Part shown: positions 7,524 to 14,118 of the stretch, piece after piece
Layout: each line of letters begins with the position of its first letter
Position numbering within the stretch: the stretch's first letter is position 1
The notes under the pieces: generated by a model
The model's database searches: none
Seen by the model: the letters and a program-made list of their open reading frames with translations, nothing else
Told to the model about the DNA's origin: nothing
Source of the DNA: Bacteriovorax stolpii
GTDB lineage: Bacteria; Bdellovibrionota; Bacteriovoracia; Bacteriovoracales; Bacteriovoracaceae
Direction of reading: 5' to 3'
Length of the DNA stretch: 14,118 nt
NCBI GenBank assembly: GCA_945890905.1
Contig: CAMDDI010000068.1
Coordinates: 1 to 14,118, forward strand
Translations under genes and position numbers: made by a program

Positions 7524-9566
7524 ATGAGTGAAAATAAGTTACATTTAGAGAAGTCTTTATATCTTAAGCAACATGCTGAAAATCCAATCAATTGGCAGGC
7601 CTATGGGGACCAACCCCTCAATTCTGCTAAGACTGAAGGTAAATTGATCTTCTTGTCCATTGGCTACTCTTCTTGCCACTGGTGCCATGTCATGGCCCAC
7701 GAATCATTTGAGGACGAGGCAACAGCTAAGTATCTGAATGATCATTTCGTCTCCATTAAGGTCGATAGAGAGGAGTACCCTGACCTGGATCATTACTATC
7801 AATCGGCCTGCTCTCTTATGACCGGTCGTGGAGGATGGCCACTTACTGTGTTTCTCACTCCTGAAGGAAAGCCATTCTTTGCGGGAACCTATTTTCCCAA
7901 AGTAGGCCGTGAAGGAATGCCTGGGTTTTTAGAAGTCTGTAATCATATTCAAAATCTCTATAAAGAAAATCCTCAAGGGATTACCGATAGCTCAAATAAT
8001 TTAAGTGAGCAGTTAACAAAACCAATTGCTCTTGAGAAAAAAGTTGAATTTCAAGGTCACTTTCCTCCACCTTCGGCCATTCTCAATGCCCTCAAAAATT
8101 ATGCTGATATGAAAAATGGTGGGTATGGGAAAGCCCCAAAATTTCCTCATTTTTCTTTTTATGAATGGGGATGTGAACAAATCTTAGAGGGCATGATTCC
8201 AAAAGAGCAAGGTCAGCATATTGTAGAGACAGTTGAGCGCATGCTCATGGGTGGATTATATGATCACGCTAAAGGCGGAATTCATCGCTACTCTACTGAT
8301 GATACTTTCCTTGTTCCGCACTTTGAAAAGATGCTCTACGATCAGGCAGGTCTGCTAAAAGTTTTAAGTAAGCTTTCTCAGTTTTATCCAGCACCAATCG
8401 TGTTTGATGGAATCCTGCAAACACTTGATTACTTGAGAACTGAAATGATTTCTGATGATGGATACTTCTTTAGTGCTCAAGATGCAGATTCAGAAGGAAC
8501 TGAAGGCCTATACTTTACTTTCGCAAAAGATGAATTTGAGGCCAGCTTTGAAGCGGCCCCACAAGCGCAGAAAGATAAGCTTGAATACTTCTTGAAGATT
8601 TTTAATATCACTGAGAAAGGAAATTTTGATCACGGGCTCAACGTGCTCTCACTTCACCCTGAATTTAAAAATGAATATTACACTCAAGAAGGCTGGCAAG
8701 AAATCCGCGAGATTCGTCACCGCCTTCTAGAACAGAGAAAACTCAGAATGCCTCCGGCCACCGACCGCAAAGGATTGTCTGGTTGGAATTATCTGATGCT
8801 CTCAGCACTCGCTGACGTTGTTCAGTACTGCCCGGTAGAAATTATCCGCAACGAGGCGATTAAAATTATTCAACTGACCGTTGAAGGATGCATCCAACAA
8901 TTCTTTGGCAAAGATGATCTTGGCCGTCATGTCTTAAAGCACTCCAACACTCTTGATAAGCAAGCACTCTACCTTGAAGACTACGCCAACTTTGCAGATG
9001 CTCAAATCAGACTCTATGAAATTACAGGCAACGAGATCTTTAAAAAGAATTGCTTTGAAACAGTAGAGTTCATGCTTAAAAACTTTTTGAAAGGCAACAC
9101 TCTTTACGTCACCTCTCTTCAGTCACCGACTCCAGGAATTGAGCAGATGCCGTCTCCACTTTATGATCAGTCTTATCGCTCATCGGCCATGACGGTAGTT
9201 CAGCTTCTTTCAAGACTCTCGGTTCACAACAGTGATTACGCTCCAGAAAAAGTTTTCGCAGAGAAATATCAAGACATGGTTCAATTTATTCTCACAAACC
9301 CACTGGGTCATGGAGAAGGACTTCGCGCCATGGTGTATCCACTTTCCATTTACCGAAAAGTGGAAGTGCCTCTCAAGTGGCTTGAGAAGCCAGAATTCTT
9401 AGAAATGAGAAGTCACTTCTTCTCGCGCTTCCTAGTTGATTATCACGAGCGTGATGAGGAGAGCTTCCAGATTTGTACGCGCGATGCTTGCGAAGTTCAG
9501 AATAAAGGAATAGCAGAATTTCAAAATCTCTTTAAGGCGAGGGAACCAGATGCTCAAGGGAATTAA
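7524..9566 (+). CDS. YyaL-type thioredoxin-fold DUF255 protein
   Basis: This 680-residue protein belongs to the YyaL/spermatogenesis-associated protein 20 family: an N-terminal thioredoxin-like DUF255 domain joined to an (alpha/alpha) barrel resembling N-acylglucosamine 2-epimerases and glycosidases. Visible hallmarks are HAENPINW (17-24), SSCHWCHVM with the CxxC pair C51/C54, KVDREEYPDLD (79-89), GGWPLTVFLTP (103-113), FFAGTYFP (118-125), GKAPKFPHF (202-210), GGIHRYSTDD (251-260), VPHFEKMLYDQ (264-274) and DADSEGTEGLYF (320-331). The length is normal and no signal peptide is seen, so it is probably cytoplasmic. The biochemical role of the family is not firmly established. GAGG at 7516-7519 supports the start. 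It heads the rightward operon and overlaps the next gene by 17 bases. Confidence 0.93.
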   Translation: MSENKLHLEKSLYLKQHAENPINWQAYGDQPLNSAKTEGKLIFLSIGYSSCHWCHVMAHESFEDEATAKYLNDHFVSIKVDREEYPDLDHYYQSACSLMTGRGGWPLTVFLTPEGKPFFAGTYFPKVGREGMPGFLEVCNHIQNLYKENPQGITDSSNNLSEQLTKPIALEKKVEFQGHFPPPSAILNALKNYADMKNGGYGKAPKFPHFSFYEWGCEQILEGMIPKEQGQHIVETVERMLMGGLYDHAKGGIHRYSTDDTFLVPHFEKMLYDQAGLLKVLSKLSQFYPAPIVFDGILQTLDYLRTEMISDDGYFFSAQDADSEGTEGLYFTFAKDEFEASFEAAPQAQKDKLEYFLKIFNITEKGNFDHGLNVLSLHPEFKNEYYTQEGWQEIREIRHRLLEQRKLRMPPATDRKGLSGWNYLMLSALADVVQYCPVEIIRNEAIKIIQLTVEGCIQQFFGKDDLGRHVLKHSNTLDKQALYLEDYANFADAQIRLYEITGNEIFKKNCFETVEFMLKNFLKGNTLYVTSLQSPTPGIEQMPSPLYDQSYRSSAMTVVQLLSRLSVHNSDYAPEKVFAEKYQDMVQFILTNPLGHGEGLRAMVYPLSIYRKVEVPLKWLEKPEFLEMRSHFFSRFLVDYHERDEESFQICTRDACEVQNKGIAEFQNLFKAREPDAQGN

Positions 9567-10473
9567 AATTCTCGATCTCACTCACAGACTTCCGGGACCG
9601 TTGGCCGGAAAAATCTTAAGTGACATGGGAGCTGAAGTTTTTAAAATCGAGGATCAAAAACACAAAGATCCATTCCTCTCGGGAATGTTTTCTGAGTTTG
9701 ATCAAAGTTTTGAGAATTGGTACGAAGAGCTCAACAAAAATAAAAAATTAGTACGACTGGATTTCAAGGCCGCAGATATCAAAGAGCAGCTAAAAAAATA
9801 TTTACTCGAAGCGGATGGTATCTTGCTCTCCCTTTCACCAAAACTTAAACAAACTTTGGGTGTAGATGATGAGAGTTTAAAGGCCCTTAAAAAAGGTCTG
9901 GCAGTGGTGGAACTTGAAGCATCTTCCACTCACAACAAGGCCATGCATGATTTAAACGCTCTCGCTTTGAGTGGATTTTTATCTTTGCATGTGGCCCACG
10001 AAGAATCTCAAATTGTGGCGCCACCATTTATGCCGGTGGCTGGAATTGCTTTTGGGCAACAAGTGGCCACTCAGTTACTGGCCAACTTACTCAACTCAAC
10101 GCGCTCAGGCGAATATGTCAAAACGGTAAGTTATCTTCACGATACCGCCGAGGCCATATTTCATCCTTTCTGGTCTAAGGAGCTTCGTGATCAGAAAAAA
10201 ACAAAGTTTTTGCACAACGGCGCGTATCCTTGCTACTCACTCTATCGCGCAAAAGATGGGAATTACGTTGCTGTGGCAGCAGTTGAAGAAAAATTTTGGA
10301 TTGATCTTATAGCAACTTTCTCAATTCCACTCCCTCTTGAAAAAAGGTTCAACACTGACGAGGAATCTTTTAAAAGAGTGGCCGACACGTTTGCCAAACT
10401 CACCTCTGTCGAGATAGAGAATATGGCGAAAAATAAAGAATTGTGTTTATCAATAGTCAGGAAGATTGCCTGA
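9550..10473 (+). CDS. Short CaiB/BaiF family CoA-transferase
   Basis: Family III CoA-transferases move CoA between acids or act as acyl-CoA racemases (AMACR). The N-terminus LKGIKILDLTHRLPGPLAG (2-20) and DMGAEVFKIED (25-35) are classic. D134 in HDLNALALSGFL (133-144) matches the catalytic aspartate, and GAYPCYSLYRAKDGNYVAVA (224-243) matches the C-terminal signature. At 307 residues it is shorter than the usual 360-420, and only a small region remains after the C-terminal motif. The substrate cannot be read from the sequence. It begins inside the last 17 bases of the YyaL-type gene, with GAGGGA just upstream of the ATG, so translation is probably coupled. An AMACR-like racemase is as plausible as a transferase. 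Confidence 0.88.
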   Translation: MLKGIKILDLTHRLPGPLAGKILSDMGAEVFKIEDQKHKDPFLSGMFSEFDQSFENWYEELNKNKKLVRLDFKAADIKEQLKKYLLEADGILLSLSPKLKQTLGVDDESLKALKKGLAVVELEASSTHNKAMHDLNALALSGFLSLHVAHEESQIVAPPFMPVAGIAFGQQVATQLLANLLNSTRSGEYVKTVSYLHDTAEAIFHPFWSKELRDQKKTKFLHNGAYPCYSLYRAKDGNYVAVAAVEEKFWIDLIATFSIPLPLEKRFNTDEESFKRVADTFAKLTSVEIENMAKNKELCLSIVRKIA

Positions 10474-10491
10474 CCTTAATTTGGAGATTTT

Positions 10492-10965
10492 ATGAAACGT
10501 GTTATTGGATTCCATTACACTCTTACTGATAAAGCTGGAACTGTTATGGATTCATCTATTGGTGATGAAGCACTCTTTTTCTTGGAAGGCAGTCAACAAA
10601 TTATTCCAGGACTAGAAAAAGTAGTATTGCTTATGAATGTAGGCGATAAACGTAAAATCGAAGTTAAAGCTAGTGATGCATATGGCGAAATCAATCCTGA
10701 ACTCGTTGTAAAAGTTAAAAAGACTCAATTCCCACCTGATGCTGATTTACAAGTGGGAGATCAGTTTCAAGTTAATAACGATGCTCACTCGCCAGTTTTC
10801 ACTATTATGATGGTTGATACTGACGAAGTCACGGTTGATGGAAATCACCCGATGGCCGGAAAAGATTTATTCTTTGACGTAGAAATCGTAGGTTCTCGCG
10901 AAGCTACTTCTGAAGAAGTAACTCATGGCCATGCTCACGGAGCTCACGGCGAAGGTCACCACTAA
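10492..10965 (+). CDS. slyD: SlyD-type FKBP peptidyl-prolyl isomerase
   Basis: SlyD is a cytoplasmic chaperone and proline isomerase that also binds nickel and zinc. In this 157-residue protein the FKBP domain is split: residues about 1-66 (with FLEGSQQIIPGLEKVVLLMNVGD and DAYGE) and about 119-138 flank an inserted chaperone (IF) domain, about 67-118, which ends before VDGNHPMAGKDLFFDVEIV. The tail HGHAHGAHGEGHH (145-157) is histidine-rich like the E. coli metal-binding tail, although cysteines are missing. GGAG (10483-10486) precedes the ATG by five bases, and the gene follows the CoA-transferase after 18 bases. Its stop overlaps the convergent epimerase stop by four bases. Nickel delivery is a family trait and is not shown here. 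Confidence 0.93.
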   Translation: MKRVIGFHYTLTDKAGTVMDSSIGDEALFFLEGSQQIIPGLEKVVLLMNVGDKRKIEVKASDAYGEINPELVVKVKKTQFPPDADLQVGDQFQVNNDAHSPVFTIMMVDTDEVTVDGNHPMAGKDLFFDVEIVGSREATSEEVTHGHAHGAHGEGHH

Positions 10966-11945
10966 GCTAAATTTAAAATCCCTTCTGTCTCGCTCACGAG
11001 ATGGAAGGGTTCATCTTTGACTAACAAAAATCCATCCAGATCCACATACTCGACCATTCCACCAAAAAGCATCCCGTAAGAAATCCCAATTGATGTTTCG
11101 ATCATACAACCCATCATGGCAGTCATATTATTTTTCTTCGCATCCAAAATCAGATCTCGCGCTTTGATCAGCGACCCTGTTTTCATCAGTTTAATATTTA
11201 CCGCATGAAACTGTTTTGAGAGTTCTGAGAAATCTCCCACATCTTCAATGGATTCATCCGCGAGAAGTTTATAGGGAGTTTGCTTTTTGAGGGCCATATA
11301 TTCTTCCGACATGTTTGAAGGAAAGGGCTGCTCAATTAATTCGATGTTCATACCTTTGAGCGTTTCTTGGAAGCGGATGAATTGATCTAGGTCCTTCCAT
11401 CCTTCGTTGGCATCTACCCGCAAGAGGGCTTGGGAATGTTTGCGAATTTCGGCCAGCATCTCAGTTCCTGTCTCAGCATCCACTTTGATCTTTAAAGATT
11501 TATAGCGGGATAAGGGGGCCAGATAATCTTTGATTTCACCTACAGCTGTGATGGGCATTGAAAATGATGTGGCCACAGGAACAATTGCTGGAAGATTTAA
11601 ATAGTCTGAAAGAGATTTGCCCTCTTTAGAAGCAAAGAAACTAAGAAAAACTGATTCAAGTCCAAAGCGCAAAGAATGGAAGAGTTTTGTTTTATTCAAT
11701 TCAACAGTAAGAATTTCAGAGTTTGAAAGTTGAGCTAAGTGGGAGAGAGCTTGCCACTCATTAAACTGAGATTGAATTTTATCTGGAGTTTCCCCGTAGC
11801 GGATATTAGGAGCAATCTCAGAGCGAAAATCCCCAGCTGGAGTTTCCAAGTGAACGATGAAATTTTCTTTGAAAGTTGTTTGATTGCGAGACAGCTTCCA
11901 ATTTACTTTAAGATCCAGGTGGCGCTTTTCAAGCCAAAGTTTCAT
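10962..11945 (-). CDS. Dipeptide (L-Ala-D/L-Glu) epimerase, enolase superfamily
   Basis: Members of this enolase-superfamily group epimerise L-Ala-D-Glu from murein peptides to L-Ala-L-Glu in the cytoplasm, opening it to ordinary peptidases. The 327-residue protein shows the catalytic KxK (K152, K154 in LKIKVD), metal ligands D178 (RVDANEGW), E205 (ELIEQPF) and D230 (LLADES), the second base K252 in VNIKLMKTG, the GCMIETSIGIS block (279-289), and the VDLDG pair D302/D304. That DxD pair binds the substrate amino group in dipeptide epimerases and argues against o-succinylbenzoate synthase. Other dipeptides could be the true substrate. Its ATG overlaps the stop of the upstream amidase gene (ATGA), with GGGGAG just before it. 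Confidence 0.85.
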   Translation of the reverse strand: MKLWLEKRHLDLKVNWKLSRNQTTFKENFIVHLETPAGDFRSEIAPNIRYGETPDKIQSQFNEWQALSHLAQLSNSEILTVELNKTKLFHSLRFGLESVFLSFFASKEGKSLSDYLNLPAIVPVATSFSMPITAVGEIKDYLAPLSRYKSLKIKVDAETGTEMLAEIRKHSQALLRVDANEGWKDLDQFIRFQETLKGMNIELIEQPFPSNMSEEYMALKKQTPYKLLADESIEDVGDFSELSKQFHAVNIKLMKTGSLIKARDLILDAKKNNMTAMMGCMIETSIGISYGMLFGGMVEYVDLDGFLLVKDEPFHLVSETEGILNLA

Positions 11946-12556
11946 AGCTCCCCTACATGATAAAAAAGATCAGAGCGTGAATAATCTGCGGGAGAATTTC
12001 CCCATTTCCCATCTGGCACGTTTCCTTTGAAATATCTCTCCCACCACTCACGGTTTTTACGAAAACGCATGCGCTTTATAAGAGGATCGATACCCAAAAA
12101 AGCCTGAAGCATTTTGGCTATCATTTCTGAGCAGTAGAGTTTCTGCTGACCATCATCATCTAAATTATTCCACAGAAATTCATGATCATACTTGAGTCCT
12201 TCAAAGTCAGAAGCAAACAAAACACTGAAAGCAGAATCTTTTTGAAATTCTCTTACGATGGCACTATTTCTAAAACGGTAGACTGCAACTCTTTGTCCTT
12301 TCTCCGTCTTCATTGAAAAGTCTTTCAAAGAAACTTTGCGAACCTTCCCTAATGCTTCGGCCACTTTGATCTCGGGAGAGACTTCAATCACTATTCCCAT
12401 ATGGGAATAGATAGACTCTTCTTCAGCTTCAATCATGGAGCACGAAATGCAATCAGTTGGCTGAAGAAGTAAATCTCCAACCATAAGATGGTTCGCTGCC
12501 TGAGCAGGAACTTGGAGAATGAAGGCCAGAATGAGGGCGAGAGAGTATCTAAGCAT
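11942..12556 (-). CDS. Exported YiiX-type permuted papain-like amidase
   Basis: This 204-residue protein fits the YiiX/YebB (DUF830) group, a circularly permuted NlpC/P60 papain-like fold of cysteine hydrolases that cleave peptide or lipid amide bonds. A signal peptide (1-20, ending AQA before ANH) predicts export to the periplasm. The permuted active site is visible: GDLLLQ (27-32), H52 in SHMGIVIE, E68 in VAEAL, and nucleophile C142 in YCSEMIAKM after KYDHEFLWNN. Two more cysteines (DCISC, 36 and 39) are unusual and might pair or bind metal. AAAAGG stands upstream of the ATG. Coupling to a dipeptide epimerase suggests a peptidoglycan-peptide substrate, but a lipid substrate remains possible. 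Confidence 0.82.
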   Translation of the reverse strand: MLRYSLALILAFILQVPAQAANHLMVGDLLLQPTDCISCSMIEAEEESIYSHMGIVIEVSPEIKVAEALGKVRKVSLKDFSMKTEKGQRVAVYRFRNSAIVREFQKDSAFSVLFASDFEGLKYDHEFLWNNLDDDGQQKLYCSEMIAKMLQAFLGIDPLIKRMRFRKNREWWERYFKGNVPDGKWGNSPADYSRSDLFYHVGEL

Positions 12557-12591
12557 GTTGCCAACCTTTTAAGTCAACATCCTATCGCCCT

Positions 12592-12607
12592 TTTTCATTA
12601 ATGAAAA
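12592..12607. promoter_or_regulatory. Perfect 16-bp palindrome, candidate operator
   Basis: TTTTCATTAATGAAAA is a perfect inverted repeat with no spacer, located 36 bases upstream of the amidase start in a divergent intergenic region. Its size and symmetry fit a dimeric transcription-factor site. It is AT-rich, so chance is possible, and no second copy was noticed in the window. Confidence 0.3.
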
Positions 12608-12681
12608 CGCCAAACTTGACTATAACCACCTGATTTCACAACAATCTCTGGACCATTAAGCATGAGGAAAACTCTTCGCAC

Positions 12682-12736
12682 TCGGGAATACCACCACTCA
12701 CCCTTATAATCATTTAAACAGCTTATTCCTTGAGGG
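12682..12736 (+). promoter_or_regulatory. Promoter and ribosome-binding site of the large secreted protein gene
   Basis: A perfect TATAAT (12705-12710) lies 17 bases after a weak -35 box TCGGGA (12682-12687). The implied start, near 12717, gives a leader of about 24 bases. GAGGG (12732-12736) lies four bases before the ATG at 12741. The placement and perfect -10 box make this a credible promoter for the rightward gene. Confidence 0.5.
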
Positions 12737-12740
12737 ATTT

Positions 12741-14118
12741 ATGAAGAAACTATTTGGCCTCTTAAACATTATCCTCTGCTTTGAACTCCTCATGGGACCC
12801 ATGCTTCACTCAGGTGGAATTATCAGCATTCAAAGTGCCATGGCCCAAGATTGTCCCGCGGGAACAAGTTTTGATTCTACTCTCAATCGCTGCTTAACCA
12901 GTGAACAGACTTCGCAAGTGATGAACGCTGTGGCCAACTGTAAAGGAAGCCAGGCCTGTTACAAACAGACTGCAGAAGACGCGTTGAAGAAAGCGGAAGA
13001 AGAAGGGAAAGTGACTGAGCAGTTGGCCAACAAGGCCGGTCTGTTTAATACAAGCATGAAAGCAGCGTCTGTTGCTCTTCCACTTACCATCGCTGCGGGA
13101 GCGCTCTTTAAAACAGGTCCCAAGTGCTTATCCATTGCAAAAATTGCTATGGTAGGTGCAGGTGCTGCACTCTTTGGTGGGGATATGATTTCCAATATGC
13201 TTCACAAAAACCGCCTTAAAAAAATCAAGAAAGAATGGGAAGGAATTCTCAGTACTGATACTAGTAGTGGTAATGGAACAACAACGACTTCAACTACTCC
13301 CAAAGCAACCGAAGCTCAAAGTCAGGCATTTGAGATGCTAGCTAAGAGTGAAGATTCCATGGCAAGTGCTGCAAAGATGAAAGCAGGATTCTTTGGAGTG
13401 GCAACTGCGGCTTTTGCAGCGGCAGCGGTGATGTCGACTATGGAGATAATTGAATTGAGAACTAAGCATTCTGCTGCTTATGCAGCAGGTGCAAATCCTG
13501 CTCTGATGACAGCTTATATTGAAGCTAGCAATCGAATTAATTGCTTGAATGAACCCTTGCCAGAAACTTTGGATGCTCCAACACAACTTGCTCCACTAAG
13601 ACCAACTGTTGACTTAATACCACTTCCTACAACAACAAATTTGTATAAGTTGAAAAATGAATCTTTGAATAATATAAAAAATGCTAACTCCTTAGCTGCA
13701 TTTTATACCTTGATGAATTTTAATTATTCATTTGAAAGTCGTATGTCTCCGAGTCTTGATGAATATCAAGCCAACGTTTCCATGTTGAAAGATTCGGGAG
13801 TAGAAAATGATAAACCATTATTAAATCTTATTAAAAAAATATCGCTTCAAGTTCTTGCAGGAATTAATCCTCTCCCTCAAGCACATGCTCAAGGTGGAGT
13901 TGGAGCTTTAGCAAGTAGAGGTCTCGGAATTGTAAAAGGACTTCCACAAGCTCTCCAAAAACCTATGCCAAGAGCAATCATCGCAGGTGTATTTGCTGCG
14001 TGGGCAGGTACAATGACTTTGCATGCTTTAAAGCAAGCCAAAGTTTCTAGCAATAGAGCTGAGTACCTTAGAAAAATCAAAACTGATTTCAATGATGCTT
14101 CAACCGCCATTGGCTCTT
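12741..14118 (+). CDS. Large secreted or membrane protein, incomplete at right edge
   Basis: The frame is open for 459 codons to the window edge with no stop, so the C-terminus is missing. I do not recognise the family. Residues 1-35 form a long signal peptide ending SAMA before QDC, predicting export. The next region holds four cysteines (C38, C51, C67, C73), including DCPAGTSFDSTLNRC, which may form disulphides. Hydrophobic alanine/glycine-rich stretches occur at about 108-123, 131-148, 214-232 and 411-428. The second and fourth are followed by basic segments, NRLKKIKKEW (157-166) and NRAEYLRKIKTDF (438-450), suggesting a repeated module. A Ser/Thr-rich linker (171-190) and a Pro/Thr-rich linker (272-300) separate them. 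Near 363-384 a stretch ending PQAHAQ looks like an internal signal-peptide end. The start is fixed by GAGGG and the signal peptide. Confidence 0.8.
   Translation, partial: MKKLFGLLNIILCFELLMGPMLHSGGIISIQSAMAQDCPAGTSFDSTLNRCLTSEQTSQVMNAVANCKGSQACYKQTAEDALKKAEEEGKVTEQLANKAGLFNTSMKAASVALPLTIAAGALFKTGPKCLSIAKIAMVGAGAALFGGDMISNMLHKNRLKKIKKEWEGILSTDTSSGNGTTTTSTTPKATEAQSQAFEMLAKSEDSMASAAKMKAGFFGVATAAFAAAAVMSTMEIIELRTKHSAAYAAGANPALMTAYIEASNRINCLNEPLPETLDAPTQLAPLRPTVDLIPLPTTTNLYKLKNESLNNIKNANSLAAFYTLMNFNYSFESRMSPSLDEYQANVSMLKDSGVENDKPLLNLIKKISLQVLAGINPLPQAHAQGGVGALASRGLGIVKGLPQALQKPMPRAIIAGVFAAWAGTMTLHALKQAKVSSNRAEYLRKIKTDFNDASTAIGS

Larger units (their letters stand above)
12557..12740. other. Divergent intergenic region
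   Basis: This 184-base gap separates the leftward amidase gene from the rightward secreted-protein gene. It holds the 16-bp palindrome (12592-12607) and the rightward promoter with its perfect TATAAT. No good leftward promoter for the amidase was found. A minus-strand frame with no stop runs through it (about 12736-12598), but it lacks a plausible early start codon. Confidence 0.6.

Noticed and set aside
10962..11945. o-Succinylbenzoate synthase (menC)
   Set aside because: The enolase-superfamily core fits both, but the VDLDG (DxD) pair near the C-terminus and the coupled amidase gene favour a dipeptide epimerase, and no menaquinone genes are nearby.
12959..14110. Three minus-strand frames (73-82 codons) opposite the large secreted protein
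   Set aside because: The plus-strand frame is open for 459 codons with a signal peptide and ribosome-binding site; the opposite frames have no such support.

Overview
The window looks like chromosomal DNA of a moderately AT-rich, Gram-negative bacterium with a lipopolysaccharide outer membrane. A heptose-7-phosphate kinase, a periplasmic lytic transglycosylase and signal-peptide proteins support this. The mix of housekeeping genes with peptidoglycan-handling genes, plus a large secreted or membrane protein of unfamiliar type, fits a Bdellovibrio-like organism, probably the lower-GC Bacteriovorax/Halobacteriovorax side. That placement is an inference; there is no rRNA or other decisive marker here.

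Layout. (1) Positions 1-324 hold no convincing gene. They contain a strong leftward sigma70-type promoter (TTGACG, 17-bp spacer, TATTAT) followed by a run of inverted repeats, which may be a structured small RNA or a long 5' leader for a gene to the left of the window. (2) Positions 325-7398 form one tightly packed leftward operon, in transcription order: lytic transglycosylase, AroQ-type chorismate mutase-like protein, cytidylate kinase (cmk), heptose-7-phosphate kinase (rfaE1/hldA type), a DUF4416 protein, pheS and pheT. Several joins overlap (26 bases once, TAATG twice), so translation is probably coupled. (3) Positions 7524-10965 form a rightward operon: a YyaL-type thioredoxin-fold/DUF255 protein, a short CaiB/BaiF CoA-transferase (17-base overlap) and the peptidyl-prolyl isomerase slyD. 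(4) Positions 10962-12556 form a leftward pair joined by an ATGA overlap: an exported YiiX-type permuted papain-like amidase and a dipeptide (L-Ala-D/L-Glu) epimerase. Its last codon overlaps the slyD stop tail to tail. (5) From 12741 to the right edge runs an incomplete rightward gene for a large, signal-peptide-bearing protein with four N-terminal cysteines and repeated hydrophobic-plus-basic modules. I do not recognise its family.

How the genes may work together. The long operon joins envelope synthesis and turnover (transglycosylase, heptose kinase), nucleotide supply (CMP kinase), and aromatic amino acid/Phe-tRNA supply (chorismate mutase-like protein, PheRS). The YiiX-epimerase pair, with the transglycosylase, suggests handling of muropeptides: glycan cleavage and peptide or amide cleavage in the periplasm, then conversion of L-Ala-D-Glu to L-Ala-L-Glu in the cytoplasm so ordinary peptidases can use it. 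That would suit recycling of self wall or use of prey wall. I found no CRISPR array, tRNA, rRNA or intact insertion sequence.
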